From: JACCYX01 sp964610045
Lineage (GTDB): Bacteria > Chloroflexota > Chloroflexia > Thermomicrobiales > UBA6265
Assembly (NCBI GenBank): GCA_964610045.1
Contig: CAZSUN010000013.1
Location: 1-60,265, forward strand
Length of the DNA stretch: 60,265 nt
Direction: 5' to 3'
Position 1 is the stretch's first letter; each line of letters begins with the position of its first letter. Below are positions 17,221 through 25,135 of this stretch, in pieces. The notes beneath the pieces were generated by a model. That model was not told where the DNA came from. It searched no databases and saw only the letters and a list, made by a program, of their open reading frames with translations. The position numbers and the translations under genes were made by a program.

Positions 17221-17255
17221 GCAAACGGGGGAGGCGCCATGCCTCCCCCGTTTGC
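17221..17255 (-). promoter_or_regulatory. Intercistronic hairpin between binding protein and permeases
   Basis: GCAAACGGGGGAGGC (17221-17235) and its exact complement (17241-17255) form a 15-bp stem with the loop GCCAT. It begins 15 bp after the stop of the binding-protein gene and precedes the permease genes of the same operon. There is no T run. By analogy with malE-malF type operons it should protect the upstream mRNA and reduce downstream expression. Confidence 0.65.
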
Positions 17256-17269
17256 TACGACCAGCGAGC

Positions 17270-18586
17270 CTACGACGCCGCGGCGTCTGCCCCCGCCGCG
17301 ACCAGTGCATCCTGGAAGGTTGCGACATCGAGATCGACGACGAAGAGCGTGATCGCTTCGTTGACCGCCTGCTGGAACTGCGGCGACGCGGCGCCGCCGT
17401 GCGCTAATGACGGCACGACCGAATCCGCGCCGAATGCGCCGGCCGACCACTGCATATACTCGTTGAAACTGCTGGCATCGGCATCGCTGCGAGCCGGGAT
17501 CGCGCCCTTGTGCGGGGCGAACGCTGCCTGCGCCTCGGCGGAGCCAACCGCGATCAACCAGGTCTTCGCGTTCACCGGGTGCGGTGCGCCGACCGGCATC
17601 GTGAAGCCGTCGATGACGGCGACGAACGATCCGCCCGTGCCCGGGTGGTTCACCCAGCCGATGTTCTCCTGCTGCTCCTTGGCGATGGCGTCGCCGTAAA
17701 GCCAGTCGCCCATCGAGGTGAAGCCGGCCGAGCCGGCGTAGACGAGATCGGCCGCGCCGTCCCAGGTGAGGGCGGCGTGGTCGCTGTTGACCGAGTCGAA
17801 GTAGCTGGCCAGCTCCTCGATCGCCTGGGTGACGCGCTCGTCATCCCAGCCAACGCCGCCGGACCAGACAGCGGTGTAGTCATCCGGTCCGAGGGTGGAC
17901 AGCAGGATGTTCTCGAACAGCTGGACGACTGCGAAGGTGTCCTTGGAGCCGAGGGCATAGGCGGGCACACCCGCTCCGGCGAGGGTGTCGCGGGCGGCAT
18001 GCCAGTCGTCGAGGGTCCAGTCGTCAGCCACTTCGATGCCGTTATCTGCCAGGAGTTGCTTGTTGTAGAAGAAGACGTTGCCACGGTGGACGCCCACCGG
18101 CACGAGGTGGATCTCGCCATCGAAGGTGATCTGGTCGATCACGCCCTGGGGGAACTTGTCGCCCCAGCCCTGCTCGTCGTAGAGGGCGGTGACGGGCTCG
18201 GTGTACCCAGGCTCGACGTAGCGGGCCCAGAGTTCGGCGCCCGGGTGGCTCTGCCAGGAATCCGGCGGCTCGTTGGCGGAGAGGCGGGTTTGCAGCGCGA
18301 CCTGCGCGTTCGAACCAGCGGCGCCGGCAACAGCGGCGTCGATGATTTCGACATCGGGCGAGATGGCGGAAAACGCCGCGAAGAGCTGCTCGAGACCGGC
18401 GTGTTCGCCGCCGGTGGTCCACCAGGAGAAGATCTCGACCTGGTCTTCCGGTGTGCCGCCTCCTGCAGCCGGAGAGGAGTCCTGGGCGGCCACGAGGCCA
18501 TAGGTGCCCAGCGGCAGCGCGGCAAATACGGCAGCAGAACCGAGCGTGAACGTGCGGCGGGTCGAGCGGGAATCAAGAATCGACAT
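17270..18586 (-). CDS. Carbohydrate ABC transporter substrate-binding protein
   Basis: The 438-residue exported protein captures the sugar substrate of the adjacent importer. The N-terminus has a twin-arginine-like signal (STRRTFTLGSAAVFAAL), a cleavable hydrophobic stretch and an AAQDSSPAAGGGTPEDQ linker. The family-1 solute-binding fold then starts at VEIFSWWTTGGEHAGLEQLF. There is no lipobox cysteine after the signal, so it is probably secreted or anchored by another route. The ATG at 18586 has GGAGG ten bases upstream; the long upstream frame to 19168 has no domain. Transcription is predicted from a promoter next to a LacI-type operator near 18772. The substrate is unknown; fucose-containing sugars are a guess from the neighbouring GH95 enzyme. 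Confidence 0.93.
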   Translation of the reverse strand: MSILDSRSTRRTFTLGSAAVFAALPLGTYGLVAAQDSSPAAGGGTPEDQVEIFSWWTTGGEHAGLEQLFAAFSAISPDVEIIDAAVAGAAGSNAQVALQTRLSANEPPDSWQSHPGAELWARYVEPGYTEPVTALYDEQGWGDKFPQGVIDQITFDGEIHLVPVGVHRGNVFFYNKQLLADNGIEVADDWTLDDWHAARDTLAGAGVPAYALGSKDTFAVVQLFENILLSTLGPDDYTAVWSGGVGWDDERVTQAIEELASYFDSVNSDHAALTWDGAADLVYAGSAGFTSMGDWLYGDAIAKEQQENIGWVNHPGTGGSFVAVIDGFTMPVGAPHPVNAKTWLIAVGSAEAQAAFAPHKGAIPARSDADASSFNEYMQWSAGAFGADSVVPSLAHGGAASPQFQQAVNEAITLFVVDLDVATFQDALVAAGADAAAS

Positions 18587-18743
18587 GCCGAGTACCTCCA
18601 GACAAGCGCGCACCATCGTGGTGAACGCACGCGTAGACCATGGCCCCCAAACGTGATGGCCGCGCATTGGTCCGGTCCCAACGGTGGGACACCCAGCCCG
18701 GGTCGTGGCACGACGGGCGACATGGAGAAATGCAGGCGAAAAC

Positions 18744-18772
18744 AGCATACGCTGTGGCACGCGTCTGTGCAA
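18744..18772 (-). promoter_or_regulatory. Promoter of the ABC importer operon
   Basis: On the minus strand TTGCAC (complement of 18767-18772) and TATGCT (complement of 18744-18749) are separated by 17 bases. Each hexamer matches its consensus at four positions. The -35 shares one base with the LacI-type operator. Confidence 0.5.
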
Positions 18773-18787
18773 TGGGAGCGCTTCCAT
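18772..18787. promoter_or_regulatory. LacI-family operator
   Basis: ATGGGAGCGCTTCCAT is a near-perfect palindrome (one symmetric mismatch pair) with the central CG and TGGNA-type arms of LacI/GalR-family operators. It abuts the -35 box of the importer promoter. No LacI-family gene lies in the window, so the regulator must be elsewhere. Confidence 0.65.
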
Positions 18788-18843
18788 GTGAGGAAGGAGA
18801 GGAGAAGGTACCTCGGCGACAGATGTGGCACCGGAAGATGGGC

Positions 18844-18873
18844 GGCCCCTGCCCTGCATGCAGGGCAGGGGCC
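18844..18873. repeat. 30-bp perfect palindrome
   Basis: GGCCCCTGCCCTGCA is followed immediately by its exact complement, with no loop, in the divergent region between the binding-protein gene and the small membrane-anchored gene. It is too symmetric to be chance. Its role (operator, cruciform or terminator) is unknown. Confidence 0.75.
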
Positions 18874-18937
18874 GAATCCTTCTGGCACCGGTGTCGTTGA
18901 CCAAGACTAAAGCGCTGGGCACCCAGAGGGATGTGAA

Positions 18938-19501
18938 ATGGCAGGCTCGCCAGCGAAACAGATCGATCTGGAACGGCGCCGGCGGTTGGAGCGCGGCAGT
19001 CTGGTCTTCTGCGTCGGTTCGGCCCTGCTCTGCCTCGTCGTCTACTGGCTCACTGCCCCACTCGACTCGCAACAGGAGATCGAGTCGCACCTCGAACGGC
19101 CAATCCTGGCGTTTGATGTCTGGGATGGAACCACCTATATCGTCTTCGAATACGGCGAGATGGTGCATTTCGATCAGCTTGTATACGACCCGGTCTCGCT
19201 GGATTGGCCACCCCTCGGCCGTTGGCAGTGGAGCGGGAACTGGTCGAGCCTGCCGGTGACGAGTGCGCCTGCGAGTGTCGCCGTCAGCGATTTCCCCATC
19301 TCACGGGTGCTGTTTGGGCAAATCAACGACACCTCGATCGTCACGATGGAGGCCGACGTCAACGGTACGATCCAACGATTCGCGGTCGCGGTTCCGGGCT
19401 TCATGGTGCAGTACGAGGGACCACTCCCGCCATCGACCGAGGTGCGCTGGTTGAATGCGGACGGCAACGTCGTGTGGACGAGCCAGGTGCAGCAGGGATG
19501 A
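18938..19501 (+). CDS. Hypothetical protein with one N-terminal membrane anchor
   Basis: I do not recognise the family. The 187-residue product has a charged start (LERRRRLERG), one membrane helix (SLVFCVGSALLCLVVYWLTA, residues 21-40) and an extracytoplasmic domain rich in beta-type segments with several Trp and Tyr. It begins at an ATG preceded by AGAGGG. The last bases fall inside the 55-bp duplicated flank of the second assembly gap, but the stop codon (19499-19501) is intact in the left copy. It is transcribed away from the sugar importer and may share its divergent control region. A surface or cell-envelope role is plausible only from topology. Confidence 0.65.
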   Translation: MAGSPAKQIDLERRRRLERGSLVFCVGSALLCLVVYWLTAPLDSQQEIESHLERPILAFDVWDGTTYIVFEYGEMVHFDQLVYDPVSLDWPPLGRWQWSGNWSSLPVTSAPASVAVSDFPISRVLFGQINDTSIVTMEADVNGTIQRFAVAVPGFMVQYEGPLPPSTEVRWLNADGNVVWTSQVQQG

Positions 19502-19549
19502 GCGGCGCGATTGGCTGCGGAGAACGTGTAGGGGAGGGCTAAGCCGCGC
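19495..19549. repeat. 55-bp contig-end duplication, left copy (gap 2)
   Basis: This sequence is identical to 19650-19704 on the other side of the second N run. The 55-bp length equals that at the first gap, which points to the assembly graph rather than biology. Confidence 0.85.
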
Positions 19550-19649
19550 NNNNNNNNNNNNNNNNNNNNNNNNNNNNNNNNNNNNNNNNNNNNNNNNNNN
19601 NNNNNNNNNNNNNNNNNNNNNNNNNNNNNNNNNNNNNNNNNNNNNNNNN
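19550..19649. other. Assembly gap of 100 N
   Basis: A second run of exactly 100 unknown bases lies between identical 55-bp flanks, in the convergent region between the membrane-anchored gene and the GH95 gene. No coding sequence appears to be lost. Confidence 0.97.
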
Positions 19650-19730
19650 GGGATGAGCGGCGCGATTGGCTGCGGAGAACGTGTAGGGGAGGGCTAAGCC
19701 GCGCGGCGGCGAATGCCCTCCCGCGTTCGG

Positions 19731-22121
19731 TCATTGCACGATTCGGAAGGTTTGGCCGGGTTCCGGAGTCCAGGTTAACGTGCGGCCGTCGCGCTCGGCG
19801 GTAATGTCCCCGCCGAGGGATGAAGCGTGTTCGATCCGGTACGCACGGTCGTCCGGCACGCGAACGCGGATCGGGCGATCGGTTTCGGCGTGCAGGGTCG
19901 CCTCGATCAGCGATCCGCCCGACCAGGCGATGTCCACCGTCACGCCGCCGCGAGCGCGCAATCCGGTGATGCTCCCCTCCCGCCAGGTTGTGGGCAGGGC
20001 CGGCAGCAATCGGATCAGGCCGTTGTGACTTTGCATCAGCATTTCGGCCACGGCGGCGGTGCCGCCGAGGTTGCCGTCGATCTGGAAGATGCGTGGCGGG
20101 TGGAGGTCGAGCAGGGCGTCCGTCGCGAAATGCGAGATCAGGGCATCGAAATGCTCGCGCGCGAGGTCGCCTTCACCGAAGCGAGCCCAGAGCGCGGCGA
20201 CCCAAGACCGGCTCCAGCCGGTGTGACCCCCGCCGTGCGCGAGCCGGCGCTCCAGCGATGCTCGCGCGGCGTCTCGCAGGGCTGTACCTTCCTCCATCGC
20301 CGGATCGTTGCCGGGAAAGATGCCGTAGAGGTGCGACAGGTGCCGATGACCTGGTTCGGGCTCGTCCCAGTCGTCGACCCACTCCTGGAGCTGGCCGTAC
20401 TGGCCGATCTGGAAGGGTGCGAGGGTATCGAGCGTCGCTTGCCACTGCGGCCGCTGGTCTGCATCGAGGTCGAGGTGGGCGCTCGCCTCCAGGCAGGACG
20501 CCAGGACATCGCGCGCCAGGAGCAGGTCCATCGTTGCGCCGACGCCGTACCGCAGGGGCGAACCCTGCCAGGTATAGGAGTTCTCTGGCGAGTTCGACGG
20601 CACCGAGACGAGCTTCCCTTCGAAAGGATGGCCGGAACGCGCTTCCGGCACCAGGAAGGTCGTCCAGAACGCGGCGCATTCCTTCAGGTATGGGTAGGCG
20701 TGATCGCGCAGGAAGACCTCGTCGCCGGTAAACTCCCAGTGCCACCAGAGATGCTGGGCCAGCCATGATGCCGCGCCCTGCCAGACATCGCAGACAGGGG
20801 CTTCCGGGGTTGCGCAGCCCCACCGGTCGGTGGCGTGGGGCATGATCACGCCATCGGCGCCGTAGAGACGCCCAGCGACTTCCTGAGCGGAGGGGACGAA
20901 TCGCTCGACGAATCCGACGAAGGGCGGCAGGCATTCGGGAAGGTTGGTCACTTCCGCCGGCCAGTAGTTCATCTGAATGTTGATGTTCAGGTGGAAGTCG
21001 GACTCCCAGGGCGGGTCGAGATCTTCGCACCAAACCCCTTGCAGGTTGGCGGGCTCGTCGCAGCGGCGTGACGAGTTGTAGAGCAGGTAGCGCCCGTAGG
21101 CGAACCAGAGACTCGTCAGGCCGGGATCGTCTCCACCCGCCCGCAGCCGCTCCAGCCGGGCGCTCAGCGGCAGGCGGTCGACCTCGGGATCGACCGGCAG
21201 GTGAAGCCGGACCCGCTCCATCGCCGGGACATGCTCGGCCAGATGCGATGAGAGGAGCCGCTCGAACGAGGCGGGGACAGCGTCGAGGTGGGACGCTACT
21301 GCGTCGCGCCGGTTCATCAGGGTCGATTCGGTTTTCACGCTGATGCCGAGGACGGCGGTGACGCTGGTTGCGCCGGTGACAACGATCCGGGCCGACCCGG
21401 GATCGGGTGAGGTGATCTGGACATCGTCGCCACTGGCGGTCACCCGCACCTCGGTCGCGAACGAGATCCCCTCGTCGAAAATCCCGACGAACCCCGCCCG
21501 GTTCTGACGGGACCACGGCGTGATCCGTACCTGCTGCGGTTCCACCCACTCGCTGGCGTGGCGGGGACGTGTTGGATCGCTCGCACGGCGTTCCAGCCTG
21601 AGCGCGAGGTCCATTCCGGCGGGATCGGTCGACTCCATCTGGACCACGATCGCGTTGTGGTCGGCCGAGGCGAACGTGAGTCGACGGCAGGTGTGCCCGC
21701 CCGAGAGCCAGCTTGTGGCGGCGACACCCGTGATGAGGTCGAGTTCGCGCTGGTAGTCGCTTGTATCGCCATCGGCGCCTGCCAGGTCGATCAGCAGATC
21801 GCCGACCGGCTGATAGGGCATGATCCGCTGGTCCTTGCCGCCGAGAATCTCCTCGGCAAGGGCTGCACCGCGAGCCATGTCGTTCGCGAAGAACGCGGCC
21901 TGGATCTCGGGGAGACGTTTGGCGACATCGGGAACGGTGCGATCCCGAGTCACGCCGCGCCACAGCCGCTCGTGGTTGAGACCGATTCGCTCGTGCTGGA
22001 TGCCGCCGAAGACCATGCCGCCGAGTTGCCCGTTGCCGATCGGGAAGGCGGCCAGCCACTCGGCGGCCGGTGTGTCGTTCCAGAGGCGAGGTATCGAAAC
22101 GGCGGTCGGTTCGAGCGTCAC
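19731..22121 (-). CDS. Glycoside hydrolase family 95, alpha-L-fucosidase-like
   Basis: GH95 enzymes are inverting glycosidases that release alpha-1,2-linked L-fucose; some members act on L-galactose. The 796-residue protein has the family layout. An N-terminal beta domain starts LWNDTPAAEWLAAFPIGNGQLGG. The (alpha/alpha)6 barrel has NINIQMNYWPAE near residue 377 (the asparagines that position the nucleophilic water), SNSPEN near 510 where the general acid is expected, and FQIDGNLGG near 677. A C-terminal beta domain follows. No signal peptide is visible, so it may act on imported oligosaccharides. The GTG start at 22121 has AGGGGA five bases upstream; the longer frame to 22733 overlaps the divergent SDR gene. 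It sits between two sugar importers. Confidence 0.92.
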   Translation of the reverse strand: MTLEPTAVSIPRLWNDTPAAEWLAAFPIGNGQLGGMVFGGIQHERIGLNHERLWRGVTRDRTVPDVAKRLPEIQAAFFANDMARGAALAEEILGGKDQRIMPYQPVGDLLIDLAGADGDTSDYQRELDLITGVAATSWLSGGHTCRRLTFASADHNAIVVQMESTDPAGMDLALRLERRASDPTRPRHASEWVEPQQVRITPWSRQNRAGFVGIFDEGISFATEVRVTASGDDVQITSPDPGSARIVVTGATSVTAVLGISVKTESTLMNRRDAVASHLDAVPASFERLLSSHLAEHVPAMERVRLHLPVDPEVDRLPLSARLERLRAGGDDPGLTSLWFAYGRYLLYNSSRRCDEPANLQGVWCEDLDPPWESDFHLNINIQMNYWPAEVTNLPECLPPFVGFVERFVPSAQEVAGRLYGADGVIMPHATDRWGCATPEAPVCDVWQGAASWLAQHLWWHWEFTGDEVFLRDHAYPYLKECAAFWTTFLVPEARSGHPFEGKLVSVPSNSPENSYTWQGSPLRYGVGATMDLLLARDVLASCLEASAHLDLDADQRPQWQATLDTLAPFQIGQYGQLQEWVDDWDEPEPGHRHLSHLYGIFPGNDPAMEEGTALRDAARASLERRLAHGGGHTGWSRSWVAALWARFGEGDLAREHFDALISHFATDALLDLHPPRIFQIDGNLGGTAAVAEMLMQSHNGLIRLLPALPTTWREGSITGLRARGGVTVDIAWSGGSLIEATLHAETDRPIRVRVPDDRAYRIEHASSLGGDITAERDGRTLTWTPEPGQTFRIVQ

Positions 22122-22188
22122 GGATGTCCCCTGCTGATGGCCTGCTTGCCCATTCGGCGTTGATACCTGATTATCGCCGGACCTGATG

Positions 22189-22206
22189 CTGCGGCAAGTG
22201 CCGCAG
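22189..22206. promoter_or_regulatory. Palindrome between the divergent GH95 and SDR genes
   Basis: CTGCGGCA-AG-TGCCGCAG is a perfect 8-bp inverted repeat with a 2-base centre. It lies in the 151-bp region between the divergent glycosidase and dehydrogenase genes, where a common operator would be expected. No regulator is identified. Confidence 0.4.
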
Positions 22207-22272
22207 GGGGCAGATAAGGCTCGCAAATCGGATCGGTCGGGACGCGACATCACTCGATACCAGGAGGTCAAC

Positions 22273-23040
22273 ATGGGCGTACTCGACAGGTTCAGGCTGG
22301 ACAGTACCGTGGCGCTCGTGACGGGCGGCAGCCGTGGCATCGGGCGCGCGATCGCCCAGGCGCTGGCTGAGGCCGGGGCGAGCGTGGCGCTGACAGCCCG
22401 CACCAGCGAGGCTGCGGAAGCGGCTGCGGCGGAGATACGCGCCCTCGGTCTCGCCGCACGCGGATTCCGGCTGGAGGTCACCGATCCAGCCGATGTCGAA
22501 CGCGCAGTCTCCGTGATCACTGCCGCGCTCGGGCCGATCGATGTCCTTGTGAACAACGCCGGAATCTCGGTGGCGCACACGGCCCTCGACGCCGACAACG
22601 CCGACTGGTCGGCGATCCTCGCGACGAATGTGGATGGCGTCTGGCACTGTAGCCGGGCGGTGGCGCGAGGCATGGCGGAACGCGGCAAGGGCACGATCGT
22701 GAACATCGGTTCGATGTCGGCCCAGATCGTCAATCAGCCGCGGTGGCAGCCGGCGTACTTGACGTCCAAGGCGGCGGTCCATCAACTGACGAAGGCGCTC
22801 GCGGCCGAATGGGCGCCGCTGGGCATCCGGGTCAATGCGATTGCGCCTGGGTACATCGAGACCGATCAGTCGCCGGTGTACGAGCCGGAGTACAAGCCGT
22901 GGTGCGTCGATCCGGCGCCGATGAAACGGGCGGGGCGGACCGAGGAGCTGGGGCCGATCGCCGTCTTCCTGGCGAGCGATGCCTCCAGCTTCATGACCGG
23001 TTCGATCGTGGTTGCCGACGGCGGGTTCACGTTGTTCTAG
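22273..23040 (+). CDS. SDR family oxidoreductase
   Basis: The 255-residue protein is a classical short-chain dehydrogenase/reductase. TGGSRGIGRAIA near residue 20 binds the cofactor, NNAGIS near 95 stabilises the sheet, and the catalytic Ser-Tyr-Lys are in NIGSMSAQIV, AYLTSK and the following Lys. The C-terminal IAPGYIETD and SIVVADGGFTLF are standard. The start has AGGAGG at optimal spacing. In this context (GH95 fucosidase divergent, sugar importers on both sides) it could oxidise a released sugar such as L-fucose or reduce a keto-sugar acid. That is inference; the family is too broad to fix a substrate. Confidence 0.92.
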   Translation: MGVLDRFRLDSTVALVTGGSRGIGRAIAQALAEAGASVALTARTSEAAEAAAAEIRALGLAARGFRLEVTDPADVERAVSVITAALGPIDVLVNNAGISVAHTALDADNADWSAILATNVDGVWHCSRAVARGMAERGKGTIVNIGSMSAQIVNQPRWQPAYLTSKAAVHQLTKALAAEWAPLGIRVNAIAPGYIETDQSPVYEPEYKPWCVDPAPMKRAGRTEELGPIAVFLASDASSFMTGSIVVADGGFTLF

Positions 23041-23100
23041 CGCTCCGCGGTGTTGATAGCGGGCGATCCCGGCCCATCCATTAACCGGAAGGGATCCCCC

Positions 23101-23128
23101 CTGGTAGCGGCAGAGCTTGTCTCTGCCC
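23101..23128 (+). repeat. REP element upstream of the RAYT gene
   Basis: CTGGTAGC is followed by the 7-bp hairpin GGCAGAG-CTTGT-CTCTGCC. The GTAG tetranucleotide before a hairpin is the REP signature. An inverted partner with the same loop lies at 23817-23844. Confidence 0.75.
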
Positions 23129-23242
23129 AGAACGCTTCCGCAGCCGCCAAGCCTGGGGAAACGAACCTGACCGCTGCACGGTTCCCGGTCACGTTCGAAA
23201 CTTGCCTTGCGCGCAGGGGATCAGCAAGGAAAGGTTTCGGTC

Positions 23243-23723
23243 TTGACACAACCACGCCGCAAGCAATTGCGGGTGCCCGGGTACGACTATTCGACGCCCG
23301 GTTCCTACTTCATCACCGTATGCGCGAGTGACCGCTCGGATCGGTTCGGTGAAATCGAGGATGGCGTGCTGGCATCGAGCCCTGCCGGGGCCATGCTCTC
23401 CGCACAGTGGCAGGCTTTGGGTATTCGATTCCCGGACATTGCTGTCGACGCCTTCGTGGCGATGCCTGACCACGTACACGGCTTTCTCTGGCTCGGTGCC
23501 AACGAATACACTGGACAACCGGCCTTCCTGGGGCGGGTTGTCCAGGCATTCAAGTCGATCACCACCCGAGAATACATGACTGGTGTCCGAACTGAAGGCT
23601 GGCAATCGTTCCAGGGGCGACTCTGGCAAGCCAACTATTATCCGGTCGGACGAGTCTCTTGACCGGCACCGAGAGTACATTGCTTCGAATCCGTCACGGC
23701 GGTGTATGAAACGAGGCATGTAG
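23243..23723 (+). pseudogene. REP-associated tyrosine transposase (RAYT/IS200-like), frameshifted
   Basis: RAYTs are single-domain Y1 (HUH) transposases that mobilise REP hairpins. The first frame starts at TTG 23243 behind AAGGAAAGG. It contains VPGYDYSTPGSYFITVCA, the HUH motif in VAMPDHVHGFLWLG near residue 75, and the conserved FKSITTREY and LWQANYY segments. At 23640 the reading frame breaks: the expected continuation IRSDESLDRHREYIASNPSR is encoded one frame over, up to a stop at 23723. Compared with the usual NYYEHIIRSDESL, about 11 bases seem deleted next to the catalytic tyrosine. The gene is flanked by two inverted REP hairpins. It is probably inactive, unless the shift is a sequencing error. 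Confidence 0.85.
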
Positions 23724-23816
23724 ATCGGCGGAGTCTCGGGGTTTCGAGGACCTGGGATCTGGCGACCATCCTGAATCCCTGACCCTGGCAGAATTGTGTT
23801 GAGTGTGGGGCGCACT

Positions 23817-23844
23817 GGGTCGAGACAAGCTCGACCACTACCAG
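23817..23844 (-). repeat. REP element downstream of the RAYT gene (inverted)
   Basis: On the minus strand this reads CTGGTAGT followed by GGTCGAG-CTTGT-CTCGACC. It has the same CTGGTAG head and the same CTTGT loop as the upstream element, with compensating stem changes, and it is in inverted orientation. The pair brackets the transposase gene. Confidence 0.75.
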
Positions 23845-23881
23845 TGTATGGTCGTCGGAACGAGATGACTGGAGGGGCGCG

Positions 23882-24898
23882 ATGATTCGGGTTGGCATTG
23901 TTGGTGCTGGGTTGCGGGGGCGGATGTACGCGGCGGCGCTTGCGGAATCGCTTCACGCGGAGGTCGTTGCATTCGCCGAACCGTCAACCCGGATCGCCGG
24001 GGCGGCCCAGCGTGACACCGGCGTGCCCGTGGTCCCCACCCATCGAGATCTGCTCGACCAGGTCGATCCTGATGCCGTGATCGTGGCCACGCCGGACTTC
24101 GCGCACCGGGATGTCGCGGTGGCAGCTGCCAGCGCCGGCAAACACCTCCTGATCGAAAAGCCGCTGGCGATGACTGTCGCCGAGGCGCATGACATCCGCG
24201 ACGCTGTGCATGCCGGCGGCGCAACCTGCCTCGTCGGCTTCGAGAACCGCTGGAATCCGCATGTGGTCCAGGCACAGCGCGCCATCGCCTCCGGCGCGAT
24301 CGGCACGCACATCACCAGCACCGCAACGTTGTCCAACACCTGGTACGTTCCGGAAACCATGCTCTCGTGGGCGGCGAAATCGTCACCGGCGTGGTTCCTG
24401 ATGCCACACACGGTCGACCTCGTGATGCTGCTGTCTGGCCGGACCCCGGCCTCGGTGATGGCGGTCGCGTCGCATGGCAACCTGGCGGCGCGTGGGATCG
24501 ACACGGCCGATGTCGTTCATGCGCTGATCACGCTCGACGACGGCACGACCGCCTCGCTGAGTTCGGCGTGGACGCTGCCCGATGGCAACGATGCGATCGT
24601 CGATTTCCGGTTCCAGGTCAACGGTACCGATGGCGTGATCTCGGCTGACCCAATCCACCAGGGCCTCGATATCGTCACCGACAAGCGCCGGACCCAGGGC
24701 ACGCTGGCAGGCAGGATTGGAACTGGACTCGTCGGTGCCCCGGTCTGGATGGTCCAGGAGTGGGCCGCCTGCCTCGACCGTGGCGAATCGCTCGGTCCGG
24801 GCGTCGACCAGGGCGTGCTGGTAACCGAAGTGATCTGTGCCATCGAGCGGTCGTACACCGAGCGGCGAGCGGTTTCCGTCGAGGAAATCCGTGCCTGA
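23882..24898 (+). CDS. Gfo/Idh/MocA family oxidoreductase
   Basis: The 338-residue protein has an N-terminal Rossmann domain (VGIVGAGLRGRMYAAAL, residues 4-20) and the EKP motif (LLIEKPLAM, near 92) whose lysine is catalytic in this family. The C-terminal alpha/beta domain has the substrate-side histidine probably in MPHTVDL near 178. Such enzymes oxidise or epimerise sugars, inositols or sugar nucleotides with NAD(P). GGAGGGG lies six bases before the ATG. It precedes the second sugar importer by 237 bp on the same strand, so it may act on the imported sugar. Substrate and cofactor preference are not predictable. Confidence 0.92.
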   Translation: MIRVGIVGAGLRGRMYAAALAESLHAEVVAFAEPSTRIAGAAQRDTGVPVVPTHRDLLDQVDPDAVIVATPDFAHRDVAVAAASAGKHLLIEKPLAMTVAEAHDIRDAVHAGGATCLVGFENRWNPHVVQAQRAIASGAIGTHITSTATLSNTWYVPETMLSWAAKSSPAWFLMPHTVDLVMLLSGRTPASVMAVASHGNLAARGIDTADVVHALITLDDGTTASLSSAWTLPDGNDAIVDFRFQVNGTDGVISADPIHQGLDIVTDKRRTQGTLAGRIGTGLVGAPVWMVQEWAACLDRGESLGPGVDQGVLVTEVICAIERSYTERRAVSVEEIRA

Positions 24899-25135
24899 GC
24901 GGCGTGTTCGTATTGACGTCTCCACCCCGGCGAATTAGCCTAGGTGGGTATCCATCAATCGAATCGTCGCCCGGCGGAAGTGTGAACCCCGCAGTGCGAC
25001 GCCACTGCACGAGGGTCGTTCAGTGGATGGACGAACTGCTGATCGGGTCCCTTGTCTGCGGCTTCCCGCACTGTATGGGCAGTTCCGTGGGGATGAGGCG
25101 GTACGACGGCATCCAGGCAGGACCAGGAGGTCACG

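Noticed and set aside
20173..22059. Second long minus-strand frame inside the GH95 gene
   Set aside because: It overlaps the GH95 reading frame fully and is Arg/Pro-rich shadow sequence.
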